From: Sphingopyxis yananensis
GTDB taxonomy: Bacteria; Pseudomonadota; Alphaproteobacteria; Sphingomonadales; Sphingomonadaceae
Assembly (NCBI RefSeq): GCF_020687785.1
Contig: NZ_JAJEWI010000012.1
Coordinates: 1 to 64,000, forward strand
Length of the DNA: 64,000 nt
Direction: 5' to 3'
The notes under the pieces are model-generated. The model saw nothing but the letters and a program-made list of their open reading frames with translations. It was not told the DNA's origin and searched no databases. Position 1 is the stretch's first letter. Every line of letters begins with the position of its first letter. Made by a program: the position numbers and the translations under genes. This document shows, one piece after another, positions 18,047 through 25,593 of this stretch.

Positions 18047-18077
18047 GCAATAAATTTTATGATAGGAAATTTATTGC
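18047..18077 (+). promoter_or_regulatory. Hairpin or operator adjoining the TonB receptor 2 start codon
   Basis: Perfect 11-bp arms GCAATAAATTT and AAATTTATTGC with a 9-nt loop containing the AGG of the ribosome site; the ATG follows one base after the stem. Either an RNA stem that limits initiation or a protein operator. A related half-site (AAATTTCTTGC) lies upstream of the M19-like gene at 21374. Confidence 0.6.
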
Positions 18078-18078
18078 G

Positions 18079-20556
18079 ATGAATGTTAAGGAGCCATTAC
18101 AAATTAAGACGAGAGTGGAGGGCAAATTGTCGAAACTTATATCCCGCCTGCTGCTGACATCGGTTCTAACGGTCGCGGCAACACCTGCGGCTTTGGCCGA
18201 AGAAGTCAGCGGCTATTCCGAAGATAACAGCCGCAACGACATTGTGGTGATCGGTTCACGCCGTAAAGATCGCACCGTAACCGATAGCGCCGTCGCTATC
18301 GACGTAATCTCGCCAGAGAGCATCACCGCTACGGGCTATTCGGACATGAACGACGCCCTGCGGACCTTGGTCCCCGCGTTCAATGCCCAGCGCCTGCAAG
18401 GCAATGATGGCTCCTCTTTCGTGCGCCCAGTGACCCTGCGCGGATCACCGGCAGACCATGTGTTGTTGCTGATGAACGGCAAACGCCGTCACCGTGCGTC
18501 GATCGTACAGATTGGCACAGGTCACGCCTCAACATCTGGTTCGCAGGGCCAAGACTTTAACGTCATTCCAACCATTGCTTTGGCCAATGTCGAGGTGCTG
18601 CGTGACGGTGCATCGGCACAATATGGCTCCGATGCCATCGCCGGCGTGATCAACATGGACTTGAAAAAAGACAAGTCTGGCGGGTCATTGATCGCACAAG
18701 TGGGTGAATATTATAAAACCGGTGGGCGCACCTACGACATTCAGGGCCATGTCGCCGTGCCGGTTGGTGATCGTGCCTATTTCAACATCGCCGCCCAATT
18801 TACCGATCAGGCCAAAGCGCTGATCAAAAAGTCACCGCACGTCGGCGCAGCAGCCCTAAATGCGCAAGGCGTCGAAGGCGTTCCCAAGAACCCAGGCGGC
18901 AATCTAGACCCCTTTTATCGCGCCTTCAAAGCCGTGTGGAACGCTGGCGTCGAAGTGGGTGACGAACTGGAAGCCTATAGCTTTGGTAACTATATGACCG
19001 GTGAAAGCTCGGTCACCTTTGGCATGCGTATGCCCTTTGCGGCAGGCGGCCTTGGTCAACATGCCACTTATGCGCCCTCAGCCTATGACAATAGCCCTGA
19101 GCATCCGGGAACATTTGACCTCGCAGCCCGCTATCCCGGCGGCTTCGCTCCAGAATTTGCGGGTAATCTAGAAGATTTCAGCGCCTTGCTGGGGTTGCGC
19201 GATCAGGTTGGACGCCTCAATTGGGACATTTCCGCCCGTTATGGCGAAAATACGGTCGACTATAAAATCACCGATACGATTAACGCATCGATGGGCAATG
19301 CGTCACCTTCGGCGTTCAAGCCCGGTTCGCTCACCCAGCGCGAATTGCAATTTGACGGTGAAATTTCCTACGAACTCACCGATAATATTCTGGCCTTCGC
19401 CGGTGCCAGCTATCGCAAAGAAACCTATGTGATTGGCCAAGGCGACGAAGCCAGCTATATTCAAGGTCCGCTGCGTGATTTGCCGGTGGGTTCCAACGGC
19501 TTCCAAGGCTTCTCGCCAGACATCGCCGGATCCTTTGATTCATCCAGCTATGCGGTGTTCGCAGAAATTGACGCTGACATCACGTCATGGTGGAATTTCT
19601 CGGCTGCCGGTCGTTACGAAGATTACAAGCAATTCGGCGACAATTTCAGCTATAAATTCGCAACCCGTTTTGAACTGAATGATGCCGTCGCCCTGCGCGG
19701 TTCCTTCAGCACCGGCTTTCGCGCTCCCGCGGCAGGACAGGTCTTTGGTACCAGCCTGACGTCCCAGCTTGATGGCCAAGGCGGCTTTGTTCTGGACGCC
19801 GTTTTGGTGCCTGGATCGCCAGCGGCTCAGATTTTCGGCTCCAAGGCTTTGAAACCCGAAACGTCGCAAAATATGTCGGCAGGCATTGTCTTGACCCCAG
19901 CCTCTAACTTCACCACGACACTGGATTTCTACCAGATCAAAGTGGATGATCGTTTGTTGCTGACCCCGTCGACAAACACGACACAAGAACAAAAAGACGC
20001 CTTGGCCGCCATTGGCTTCCCCAACGGTGGTTCGGTTCAGCAGGTTCGATATTTCCAAAATGAAATGGACACCCGCGTTCGCGGCTTCGATTTGGTCAGC
20101 ACCTATCGTCATGCATGGGCCGATGAAGTGTCAACGGACTTCAGCCTTGCTGTAAACTATAATGAACAAAAGCTGCGCGGCGCGCCGCCTCCGGGCTTTA
20201 ACCCTGTCATTGTGACCGAATTTGAACGCGGAACACCGCGTTGGCGCGGCAATTTCAGCGCCACCACCAAAGTGGGTGATTTCGGCTTTATGGCCCGTGC
20301 CATCCATTATGGAAAATGGCTGCGGAACAGCCAAGGTACGATCTTGCCGCGCAAGGCCGTGACGCTGTTTGACGCCGAAATTAGCTATTCCGGTATCGAG
20401 AATGTTGACCTGAGCTTCGGCGCGCGAAACTTGTTCAACATCTTCCCTCCCGGTCGCGGCCCCGCACTGGAACGTACGGGCATGCTGTACGACAATCATA
20501 GCGTCTTCGGTATTGCCGGCGGTTTTTACTACGCCAATGCCAAAGTCCGCTTTTGA
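18079..20556 (+). CDS. TonB-dependent receptor 2 (825 aa)
   Basis: Outer-membrane TonB-dependent transporter. Signal peptide SRLLLTSVLTVAATPAALA (ends near residue 41), TonB-box-like NDIVVIGSRRKDR, plug domain with RGSPADHVLLLMNGKRRH and VEVLRDGASAQYGSDAIAGVINM, and a barrel ending GFYYANAKVRF with terminal Phe. The QYGSDAIAGVIN plug belongs to the large group of Caulobacter/sphingomonad receptors for carbohydrates, peptides and other nutrients. It stands between a three-gene minus operon (exported dipeptidase-like amidohydrolase, ALDH7, TPR) and the regulator-M19-TPR genes, so a lysine-containing peptide or derivative is the best guess for its ligand. The first ATG at 18079 is next to a hairpin; a strong terminator follows the gene. 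Confidence 0.95.
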   Translation: MNVKEPLQIKTRVEGKLSKLISRLLLTSVLTVAATPAALAEEVSGYSEDNSRNDIVVIGSRRKDRTVTDSAVAIDVISPESITATGYSDMNDALRTLVPAFNAQRLQGNDGSSFVRPVTLRGSPADHVLLLMNGKRRHRASIVQIGTGHASTSGSQGQDFNVIPTIALANVEVLRDGASAQYGSDAIAGVINMDLKKDKSGGSLIAQVGEYYKTGGRTYDIQGHVAVPVGDRAYFNIAAQFTDQAKALIKKSPHVGAAALNAQGVEGVPKNPGGNLDPFYRAFKAVWNAGVEVGDELEAYSFGNYMTGESSVTFGMRMPFAAGGLGQHATYAPSAYDNSPEHPGTFDLAARYPGGFAPEFAGNLEDFSALLGLRDQVGRLNWDISARYGENTVDYKITDTINASMGNASPSAFKPGSLTQRELQFDGEISYELTDNILAFAGASYRKETYVIGQGDEASYIQGPLRDLPVGSNGFQGFSPDIAGSFDSSSYAVFAEIDADITSWWNFSAAGRYEDYKQFGDNFSYKFATRFELNDAVALRGSFSTGFRAPAAGQVFGTSLTSQLDGQGGFVLDAVLVPGSPAAQIFGSKALKPETSQNMSAGIVLTPASNFTTTLDFYQIKVDDRLLLTPSTNTTQEQKDALAAIGFPNGGSVQQVRYFQNEMDTRVRGFDLVSTYRHAWADEVSTDFSLAVNYNEQKLRGAPPPGFNPVIVTEFERGTPRWRGNFSATTKVGDFGFMARAIHYGKWLRNSQGTILPRKAVTLFDAEISYSGIENVDLSFGARNLFNIFPPGRGPALERTGMLYDNHSVFGIAGGFYYANAKVRF

Positions 20557-20569
20557 TGCACCCCCCGTG

Positions 20570-20613
20570 CCTTCCGATAGGCAAATAGCTTTCATGGCAT
20601 AGCCTATCGGAAG
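20570..20613 (+). repeat. Inverted repeat after TonB receptor 2
   Basis: CTTCCGATAGGC and GCCTATCGGAAG, 12-bp perfect arms with about 20 nt between, preceding the main terminator. Possibly a first stem of a double terminator. Confidence 0.6.
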
Positions 20614-20624
20614 TTTGTGGATTA

Positions 20625-20664
20625 TAGAAAGGGCCGATGTATGCTCATCGGCCCTTTCTATCAT
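20625..20664 (+). terminator. Rho-independent terminator after TonB receptor 2
   Basis: 15-bp perfect arms TAGAAAGGGCCGATG / CATCGGCCCTTTCTA with a 6-nt loop (20625-20660); the right arm itself gives the T-rich end. Confidence 0.85.
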
Positions 20665-20726
20665 AGGGGCCTATGGCTTCTCTTATTTATTAACAGAATA
20701 TCGTAACCAGCAGGAATCATCTGTTT

Positions 20727-21350
20727 ATGTCGCCCACCGAGGGAATAGATACCTCCTTTCAGGCCATATCGCGCCCCACGCGGCGCGCGAAGTCAGGCCC
20801 ATTCCATCTGGGCAAAAGATTAAGAGAATTGCGCCGCGACCGTGGCATGACCCTAGAGGATGCAGGCCGTAGCACCGGCCTTGCGGCATCCACTTTGTCC
20901 AAGATCGAAAATGATCAAATGTCACCAACGTTTGACGTTGTACAAAAATTGGCGTCGGGCTTTGATATTGATATCACTGATCTTTTTTCAGTAGATGCGG
21001 AAACCCATGCCAATGGCCGCCGCAGTGTGACGCTGGCCGGACAGGGCCGTCCCATGGAAACCCCCGTCTATGCCCATCGCTTGGTAGCATCAGAAATTAA
21101 AAATAAAAAAATTCTGCCTTTTGTCACCACCATCAAAGCACGCAGTTTGGATGATTTTAACATTTGGTCCAAACATAGCGGTGAAGAATTTGTCCACGTT
21201 CTATCCGGTGAAATATGCTTTCATACGGAACATTATGAACCAGCCTATTTGGGCGCGGGCGACAGCATTTATATCGACAGCAATATGCAACATGCCTGTT
21301 ACACCACAAGCGAAGAAGATGCGGTCGTTCTGTGGGTGAACACCGGCTAG
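20727..21350 (+). CDS. XRE-family regulator with C-terminal cupin (207 aa)
   Basis: Two-domain transcription factor: an N-terminal helix-turn-helix (LGKRLRELRRDRGMTLEDAGRSTGLAASTLSKIEN in parts, residues about 28-62) and a cupin sensor (GEEFVHVLSGEICFHTEHYEPAYLGAGDSIYIDSNMQHA in parts, residues about 150-190). Such proteins usually repress or activate amino-acid, polyamine or sulfonate catabolism in response to a small ligand bound in the cupin barrel. CAGGAA lies about 12 nt upstream of the ATG. It sits in the centre of the peptide/lysine locus between TonB receptor 2 and the M19-like gene and is the likely controller of both arms. Confidence 0.92.
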   Translation: MSPTEGIDTSFQAISRPTRRAKSGPFHLGKRLRELRRDRGMTLEDAGRSTGLAASTLSKIENDQMSPTFDVVQKLASGFDIDITDLFSVDAETHANGRRSVTLAGQGRPMETPVYAHRLVASEIKNKKILPFVTTIKARSLDDFNIWSKHSGEEFVHVLSGEICFHTEHYEPAYLGAGDSIYIDSNMQHACYTTSEEDAVVLWVNTG

Positions 21351-21372
21351 AAAATAGGCCCCGATCCAAGCT

Positions 21373-21392
21373 AAATTTCTTGCAATAGATTT
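21373..21392. promoter_or_regulatory. Imperfect palindrome upstream of the M19-like gene, candidate operator
   Basis: AAATTTCTTGCAATAGATTT is an 8-of-10 palindrome whose halves resemble the arms of the 18047-18077 repeat. It lies about 45 bp before the M19-like start, where a regulator would act. Confidence 0.4.
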
Positions 21393-21436
21393 CGGAAACG
21401 CTAATATTTTTCCAATAGGAAAAAGGGGATGTTTCC

Positions 21437-22510
21437 ATGCAAAGGCGTGACTTCATTTTTACTAGCGCAGCCTTTTCTGCGATGACCGCTGGGGCGTTTC
21501 TGTCGGGGGCCAGCCAAGCGCGGACGCCGCAACGCCCCCTCGCCTTTGATGCCATGGGCGAACTGCGCACCAATTATGAACCGGCACTCATCCGCCGGAT
21601 GCAACAAAGCGGCATCGACGCCATCACCGTCACCCTGTGCGATCCCAAAAGCTATGAGGGAGAGGCATTTGTCGAAGCCTTAAAAGCGGTGCGCGAACAT
21701 GACGCATTTATCGCGGCGCATCCCCAATTGCTGGTAAAAGCCACCAAGACCGATCATATCGACATCGCCCGCCGCAATGGTCAAATTGCCGTTTTCTATC
21801 TGTTCCAGAACAGCACCCAATTTGGCCGCGACCTGAACAATGTTGATAAATTTTACCAATTGGGTGTCCGGTCCGCACAGCTCACTTATAATGATCAAAA
21901 CTGGGCGGGGTCCGGCTGCAAAGAATTGGGGGCCAATGGCCTGACCTTATTTGGCCGCGATCTGATTGATCGTATGAACCAGTGCGGAATGTTGTTGGAC
22001 CTGTCGCACGTCAACATGCAAACCATGGGCGAAGCCATTCGGCATTCCGCCAAGCCCGTGATCATTTCCCATACCGCCCTGAGCAGCGTTCATACGAACA
22101 CGCGCAACACCAGCGACGAAAATCTTCGCCTATTGGCCCAGCGCGGCGGTGTGGTGGGGATATGCCAAATCCGTCCCTTTCTGACTCAACTGCGGGATGG
22201 TGCACTGGAAGATTATTTCCGGCACATTGACCACGCCGTCAATATTTGCGGCAGCGACCATGTCGGCATTGGCAGCGACCGCGACCACCGTGTGGTTGAG
22301 ATGGATGAAGCCTATATTGCCGAGTTGAAAGCCGAAGAAGGCAGCAATTTCAACGAATCTGAATGGCCCTTATTTATCAATGAACTAAACGGTCCCCACC
22401 GGATGGAAATTTTGTGGGATGGCCTGCGCAAACGCGGTTATCCGGCGGGCACCGCCGAAAAGATTATGGGCACCAATGTGCGCCGCATTTATCAAGAGGT
22501 GATCGGATGA
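21437..22510 (+). CDS. Tat-exported M19 (membrane dipeptidase)-like protein with incomplete metal site (357 aa)
   Basis: Fold and motifs of the M19 renal/membrane dipeptidase family, a zinc TIM-barrel of the amidohydrolase superfamily. MQRRDFIFTSAAF followed by a hydrophobic stretch ending SQA is a twin-arginine signal. Present: DLSHV (H191), IISHT (H212), IGSDRDH (D281), and the conserved GVRSAQLTYND. Absent: the usual His-x-Asp near the N-terminus (here LAFDAMGE, residues 36-42) and the bridging Glu (here FYLFQNS, residues 120-126). So only half of the usual binuclear metal ligands remain; it may use one metal or a different chemistry. AAAAGGGGA precedes the ATG. Its stop overlaps the TPR gene start (ATGA). 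Likely periplasmic peptide or lactam hydrolase of the lysine locus; this is inference. Confidence 0.88.
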   Translation: MQRRDFIFTSAAFSAMTAGAFLSGASQARTPQRPLAFDAMGELRTNYEPALIRRMQQSGIDAITVTLCDPKSYEGEAFVEALKAVREHDAFIAAHPQLLVKATKTDHIDIARRNGQIAVFYLFQNSTQFGRDLNNVDKFYQLGVRSAQLTYNDQNWAGSGCKELGANGLTLFGRDLIDRMNQCGMLLDLSHVNMQTMGEAIRHSAKPVIISHTALSSVHTNTRNTSDENLRLLAQRGGVVGICQIRPFLTQLRDGALEDYFRHIDHAVNICGSDHVGIGSDRDHRVVEMDEAYIAELKAEEGSNFNESEWPLFINELNGPHRMEILWDGLRKRGYPAGTAEKIMGTNVRRIYQEVIG

Positions 22511-23454
22511 CCCATAATCTTGTCTCTTCTGCGCTTCTATGGACGGCGGCCTGCTTAGCACTAGCCACCCCCGCAGCGGCCCAATCAGCACCCAGCACCG
22601 TCACCGGCCAATGCGATATGGCATTGAATGGCAGCAAATTGGCCATTCCCACCTATCCCGCGGCAACCCAAAAACGCTTGGACGAAAATATCGCCATCGC
22701 TCGTTCGGCCCTAGCCATCGCACCAGATCGCGAGGATCATTATATATGGCTGGGTCGGCACCTCGATTACGCAGGCCGCGTGTGCGAGGCTGTCGAGGCT
22801 TTCAATGCCGGACTGGCCAAATTTCCGGACAGCTACAAGCTATACCGCTTCCGGGCGCGGGACTTAACGCGTGCGCGGCAGTTTGAAGCCGCATTGGCCG
22901 ATTATGAAACCGCATTGCGATTGATGGGGGACAGCCCCGATATTTTTGAAATCGACGGGCTGCCCAATAAATTGCATCTGACGATCAGCACCTATCGTGG
23001 GAATATTGTTTATTATCATGCCCAAACCAGCTTTGCGACCGGCGACTATCTCACGCTGATCTTGGGCATGGCGACCGCCCTTGATCTGTCCTTCCCATTT
23101 GCGCGCGATGATATGCACGTGCCCACCGCCTATTGGTCTTATCTTGCCTTGCGAAAAATGGGTCGGCATGACGAAGCGCGCGCCCTAATTGCGGCGGTGC
23201 CGGACGGGCTCAATCTGATCGAAAATGATATATATTATGACGCGGTCAAGGTGATGCAAAAGAAGATCAAACCGGAAGCCTTGGCGTCCACCAAAGACAG
23301 TACGATCAAATTTGCTATCGCGATGGAATATCGCTTTGATGGGAATGAACGAAAAGCCCAGCAAATTTTTCAGGAAATATTGGCCGAAAATCCACAAGGC
23401 CATTGGCCGACGGAGGTGGAATTGGCTGCACCAGACCGCAAAACAGGCTGGTAA
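22507..23454 (+). CDS. Periplasmic TPR-repeat protein 2 (315 aa)
   Basis: Exported, signal peptide SALLWTAACLALATPAAAQ (cleavage near residue 25). Mature part is TPR-like: DHYIWLGRHLDYAGRVCEAVEAF, YKLYRFRARDLTRARQFEAAL, AYWSYLALRKMGRHDEARALI and AIAMEYRFDGNERKAQQIFQEIL, given as parts. The start ATG overlaps the M19-like stop (ATGA), so translation is coupled. Architecture and size parallel the TPR protein at 13892, which closes the opposite operon. Each arm of the locus thus pairs one amidohydrolase-fold enzyme with one TPR protein. No characterised family is recognised. A scaffold or partner for the exported hydrolase is a reasonable guess. Confidence 0.87.
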   Translation: MTHNLVSSALLWTAACLALATPAAAQSAPSTVTGQCDMALNGSKLAIPTYPAATQKRLDENIAIARSALAIAPDREDHYIWLGRHLDYAGRVCEAVEAFNAGLAKFPDSYKLYRFRARDLTRARQFEAALADYETALRLMGDSPDIFEIDGLPNKLHLTISTYRGNIVYYHAQTSFATGDYLTLILGMATALDLSFPFARDDMHVPTAYWSYLALRKMGRHDEARALIAAVPDGLNLIENDIYYDAVKVMQKKIKPEALASTKDSTIKFAIAMEYRFDGNERKAQQIFQEILAENPQGHWPTEVELAAPDRKTGW

Positions 23455-23480
23455 ACGCCCCTGTGTCACCAAAATAGCTA

Positions 23481-23507
23481 GCGATGATGCGTTTTACGCA
23501 TCATCGC
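23481..23507. terminator. Hairpin between convergent genes
   Basis: Perfect 11-bp arms GCGATGATGCG / CGCATCATCGC with loop TTTTA, placed between the TPR gene (ends 23454) and the LysR gene (ends 23533). Probable shared terminator, though the flanking T-tract is weak. Confidence 0.7.
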
Positions 23508-23532
23508 AAAACTCGCACACGCGAATATCCAC

Positions 23533-24429
23533 TTACCCAGCCCCTGCCTCGGCCTGCATCCACTGGGCGAAAACCTGAACCGCATAGGGGGTGCGGCCAC
23601 CGTCCGGTTCCATGAAATAATAGCTGGCGTCGCTGGGAACGGCGGGGTCCATGATGGGGCGCAGCGTTCCGCCCTGCAAATCCGCGCCAACCAAGAAAGA
23701 CGGCATTACGGCCACCCCCAAATTGGCGCGCGCCGCGGCCAGTGCCATCGCAAAGGTGTCGACGGTGATTTGGGGGTTCAGCGCCAAATCCGCCTCCCCC
23801 CAAAAACGCGCCCAATCCCGCCATGCAAAGGGCCGTGCGCGAACTTGGATCACATTTTCTTGCTGCAACGCTGGAAAGAGATCTGCCTGTGCCGATATTC
23901 GCGCCGCCATGTCCGGCGCGGCCACCGCCACCAAAGCCTCGCTGAACAGAAAATGCGCCTGTGCCCCCGGCCAATTGGGCTGGCCAAAATGAATGGCGCA
24001 ATCCACCCGATCAAATGCAAAATCAAAAGGTTCGGGCCGTTCCACCAATTGAATGGAAATACGCGGAAATTGCGCGCGAAATCTGTGCAAGCGCGGCACC
24101 AACCAATGCGCGCCAAAGGTCGGCAGCGTCGCTACGCTCAGGGTGCCGGACCGGCCACGGCTGGTGATCAATGAGGTCGTCGCTGTTTGCAGCGCCTGCA
24201 AACTGTGCCGCACTTCGGGCAAATAAGCGGCCCCTGCCTCGCTGAGGGCCAAACGCTGGGATTGGCGCAGGAACAGCGCAACACCCAATCTTTGTTCCAG
24301 CATCGCAATATGGCGGCTGACCGCGCTTTGCGTCAGGTATAATTCTTTGGCAGCGCGGGTCACGCTGCCCAAACGGGCGGTGGCCTCAAAGGCAAGCAGT
24401 CCGTTCAGCGATGGGATGACACGCGACAT
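23533..24429 (-). CDS. LysR-family (GcvA-like) regulator (298 aa)
   Basis: N-terminal helix-turn-helix in LLAFEATARLGSVTRAAKELYLTQSAVSRHI (parts; residues about 10-42) and an effector domain from LSVATLPTFGAHWLVPRL, a signature of the GcvA branch of LysR proteins. The longer reading frame upstream overlaps the divergent HglS start, so the ATG at 24427-24429 (MSRVIPSLNG) is the natural start. It faces the 2-oxoadipate dioxygenase gene across about 112 bp that hold a 15-bp palindrome. By placement it controls the oxoadipate and hydroxyglutarate steps; the effector could be 2-oxoadipate or 2-aminoadipate (inference). Confidence 0.93.
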   Translation of the reverse strand: MSRVIPSLNGLLAFEATARLGSVTRAAKELYLTQSAVSRHIAMLEQRLGVALFLRQSQRLALSEAGAAYLPEVRHSLQALQTATTSLITSRGRSGTLSVATLPTFGAHWLVPRLHRFRAQFPRISIQLVERPEPFDFAFDRVDCAIHFGQPNWPGAQAHFLFSEALVAVAAPDMAARISAQADLFPALQQENVIQVRARPFAWRDWARFWGEADLALNPQITVDTFAMALAAARANLGVAVMPSFLVGADLQGGTLRPIMDPAVPSDASYYFMEPDGGRTPYAVQVFAQWMQAEAGAG

Positions 24430-24497
24430 AGTATATATTCCAAAAAAGAATGAACTCAGTGCAATATGCCGATTGGCCTGTTGATACCAGAACGGAT

Positions 24498-24512
24498 AAT
24501 GTCGTCGACATT
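24498..24512. promoter_or_regulatory. Palindrome in the LysR-hglS intergenic region, candidate operator
   Basis: AATGTCG T CGACATT, a perfect odd palindrome with the T-N11-A spacing favoured by LysR proteins, 30 bp before the hglS start and 69 bp before the LysR start. Confidence 0.5.
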
Positions 24513-24541
24513 CTTTCGCCATCAACCAAGCGAGTCGATCC

Positions 24542-25576
24542 ATGAACGCCGACATGACCAGCCTTTTTCAACTCTTGCGCCGCCATGTGTCGGTGGATGA
24601 TGCGAATATATTGTTGTCCAGCGTCGACATTCCCGCCGTTCTGCGCGGTGAGGCCGATGCAACAGCCAGCCGTGCCGTCATCGCACAGGCGCTCAACCTG
24701 CTGCTGCTGCATGATTTGCTGAACCGCTCCGCCGCCAGCCGCGCCTATTTTGACGATTTATTGCAATCAGGCGGTCAATTGCGTTTTGATCATGGCGCGC
24801 TGCGCACCATTGATATGGCGGATATGGGTAGCTTGCCTGCCGGTGAAGAAGCGATCACCCGCATTTTGCGGCCCTTGGGTTATGACATGGCGGAACTCTA
24901 TCCATTGGACCGACTGCGCATGACGGGGCGCAGCTATCGCCATCAGGATTTTCCCGCCGACATCCCGCAATTTTTTGTCAGCGAATTGCATGTTGATCGC
25001 TTTTCCGCCGCCTTCGTACAGGCGGCCGCGCGCGTCACCGCCAGTTCGACCGACCCGCTGGACGCCGACAGCCTGTCTGCGCTGCAAATCTTGACGGACA
25101 GCCACAAATTGCCCGTGCCACAAGCGGCCGAGTTGCTGGGACCATTGGTCCGTTGTTTCAGCCGCCGCCACGCGGTTCCAGCCTTGGACGATTATGAAAT
25201 TTTGCTGGCGGAATCCGCCGAGATGGCGTGGATTTCCACCGAAGGAAATGCCTTTAACCATGCCACCGACCGCGTCGGCAATATCGACGCCGTGGTCGCG
25301 GTGCAGCGCGATGCTGGGCGCGCGGTCAAGAAAGCCGTGGAAATATCCCGCTCTGGCCGCGTGCGCCAAACCGCCTTTTTGGCGGATAAGGTCGAACGCG
25401 ACTTTACCAGCCATGGCCAAATCATCCGCCGCATCGTGCCCGGTTCTTTCTTTGAATTTATCGAACGAGACCCCCTGCCCGATGGCAGCGGCATCGACCT
25501 GAGCTTCGACACGGGCAACGCACAGGGTATTTTCAAAATGACGGCGGCCGCCGCATCTGCCAACACGACCGCCTGA
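24542..25576 (+). CDS. hglS: 2-oxoadipate dioxygenase/decarboxylase, HglS (DUF1338) family (344 aa)
   Basis: HglS converts 2-oxoadipate with O2 to D-2-hydroxyglutarate and CO2 using Fe(II), a step of lysine catabolism known from Pseudomonas putida. Seen: the metal-site motif RFDHGALRTI (H84, with R88 as substrate-binding candidate), the long conserved segment AEMAWISTEGNAFNHATDRV (H240), and GSFFEFIER (E305), consistent with a His-His-Glu triad. At 344 residues it is the shorter DUF1338 form, not the about 460-residue P. putida form. The start may instead be M5. It is followed 17 bp later by a D-2-hydroxyglutarate dehydrogenase, the next enzyme of the same route, and faces a LysR regulator. 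Family and step are well supported; the exact substrate is inferred. Confidence 0.9.
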   Translation: MNADMTSLFQLLRRHVSVDDANILLSSVDIPAVLRGEADATASRAVIAQALNLLLLHDLLNRSAASRAYFDDLLQSGGQLRFDHGALRTIDMADMGSLPAGEEAITRILRPLGYDMAELYPLDRLRMTGRSYRHQDFPADIPQFFVSELHVDRFSAAFVQAAARVTASSTDPLDADSLSALQILTDSHKLPVPQAAELLGPLVRCFSRRHAVPALDDYEILLAESAEMAWISTEGNAFNHATDRVGNIDAVVAVQRDAGRAVKKAVEISRSGRVRQTAFLADKVERDFTSHGQIIRRIVPGSFFEFIERDPLPDGSGIDLSFDTGNAQGIFKMTAAAASANTTA

Positions 25577-25593
25577 TCGGATATTGGGGCGAT

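Noticed and set aside
20615..20872. Short plus-strand frame after the TonB receptor
   Set aside because: Runs through the terminator stem and into the XRE gene in another frame.
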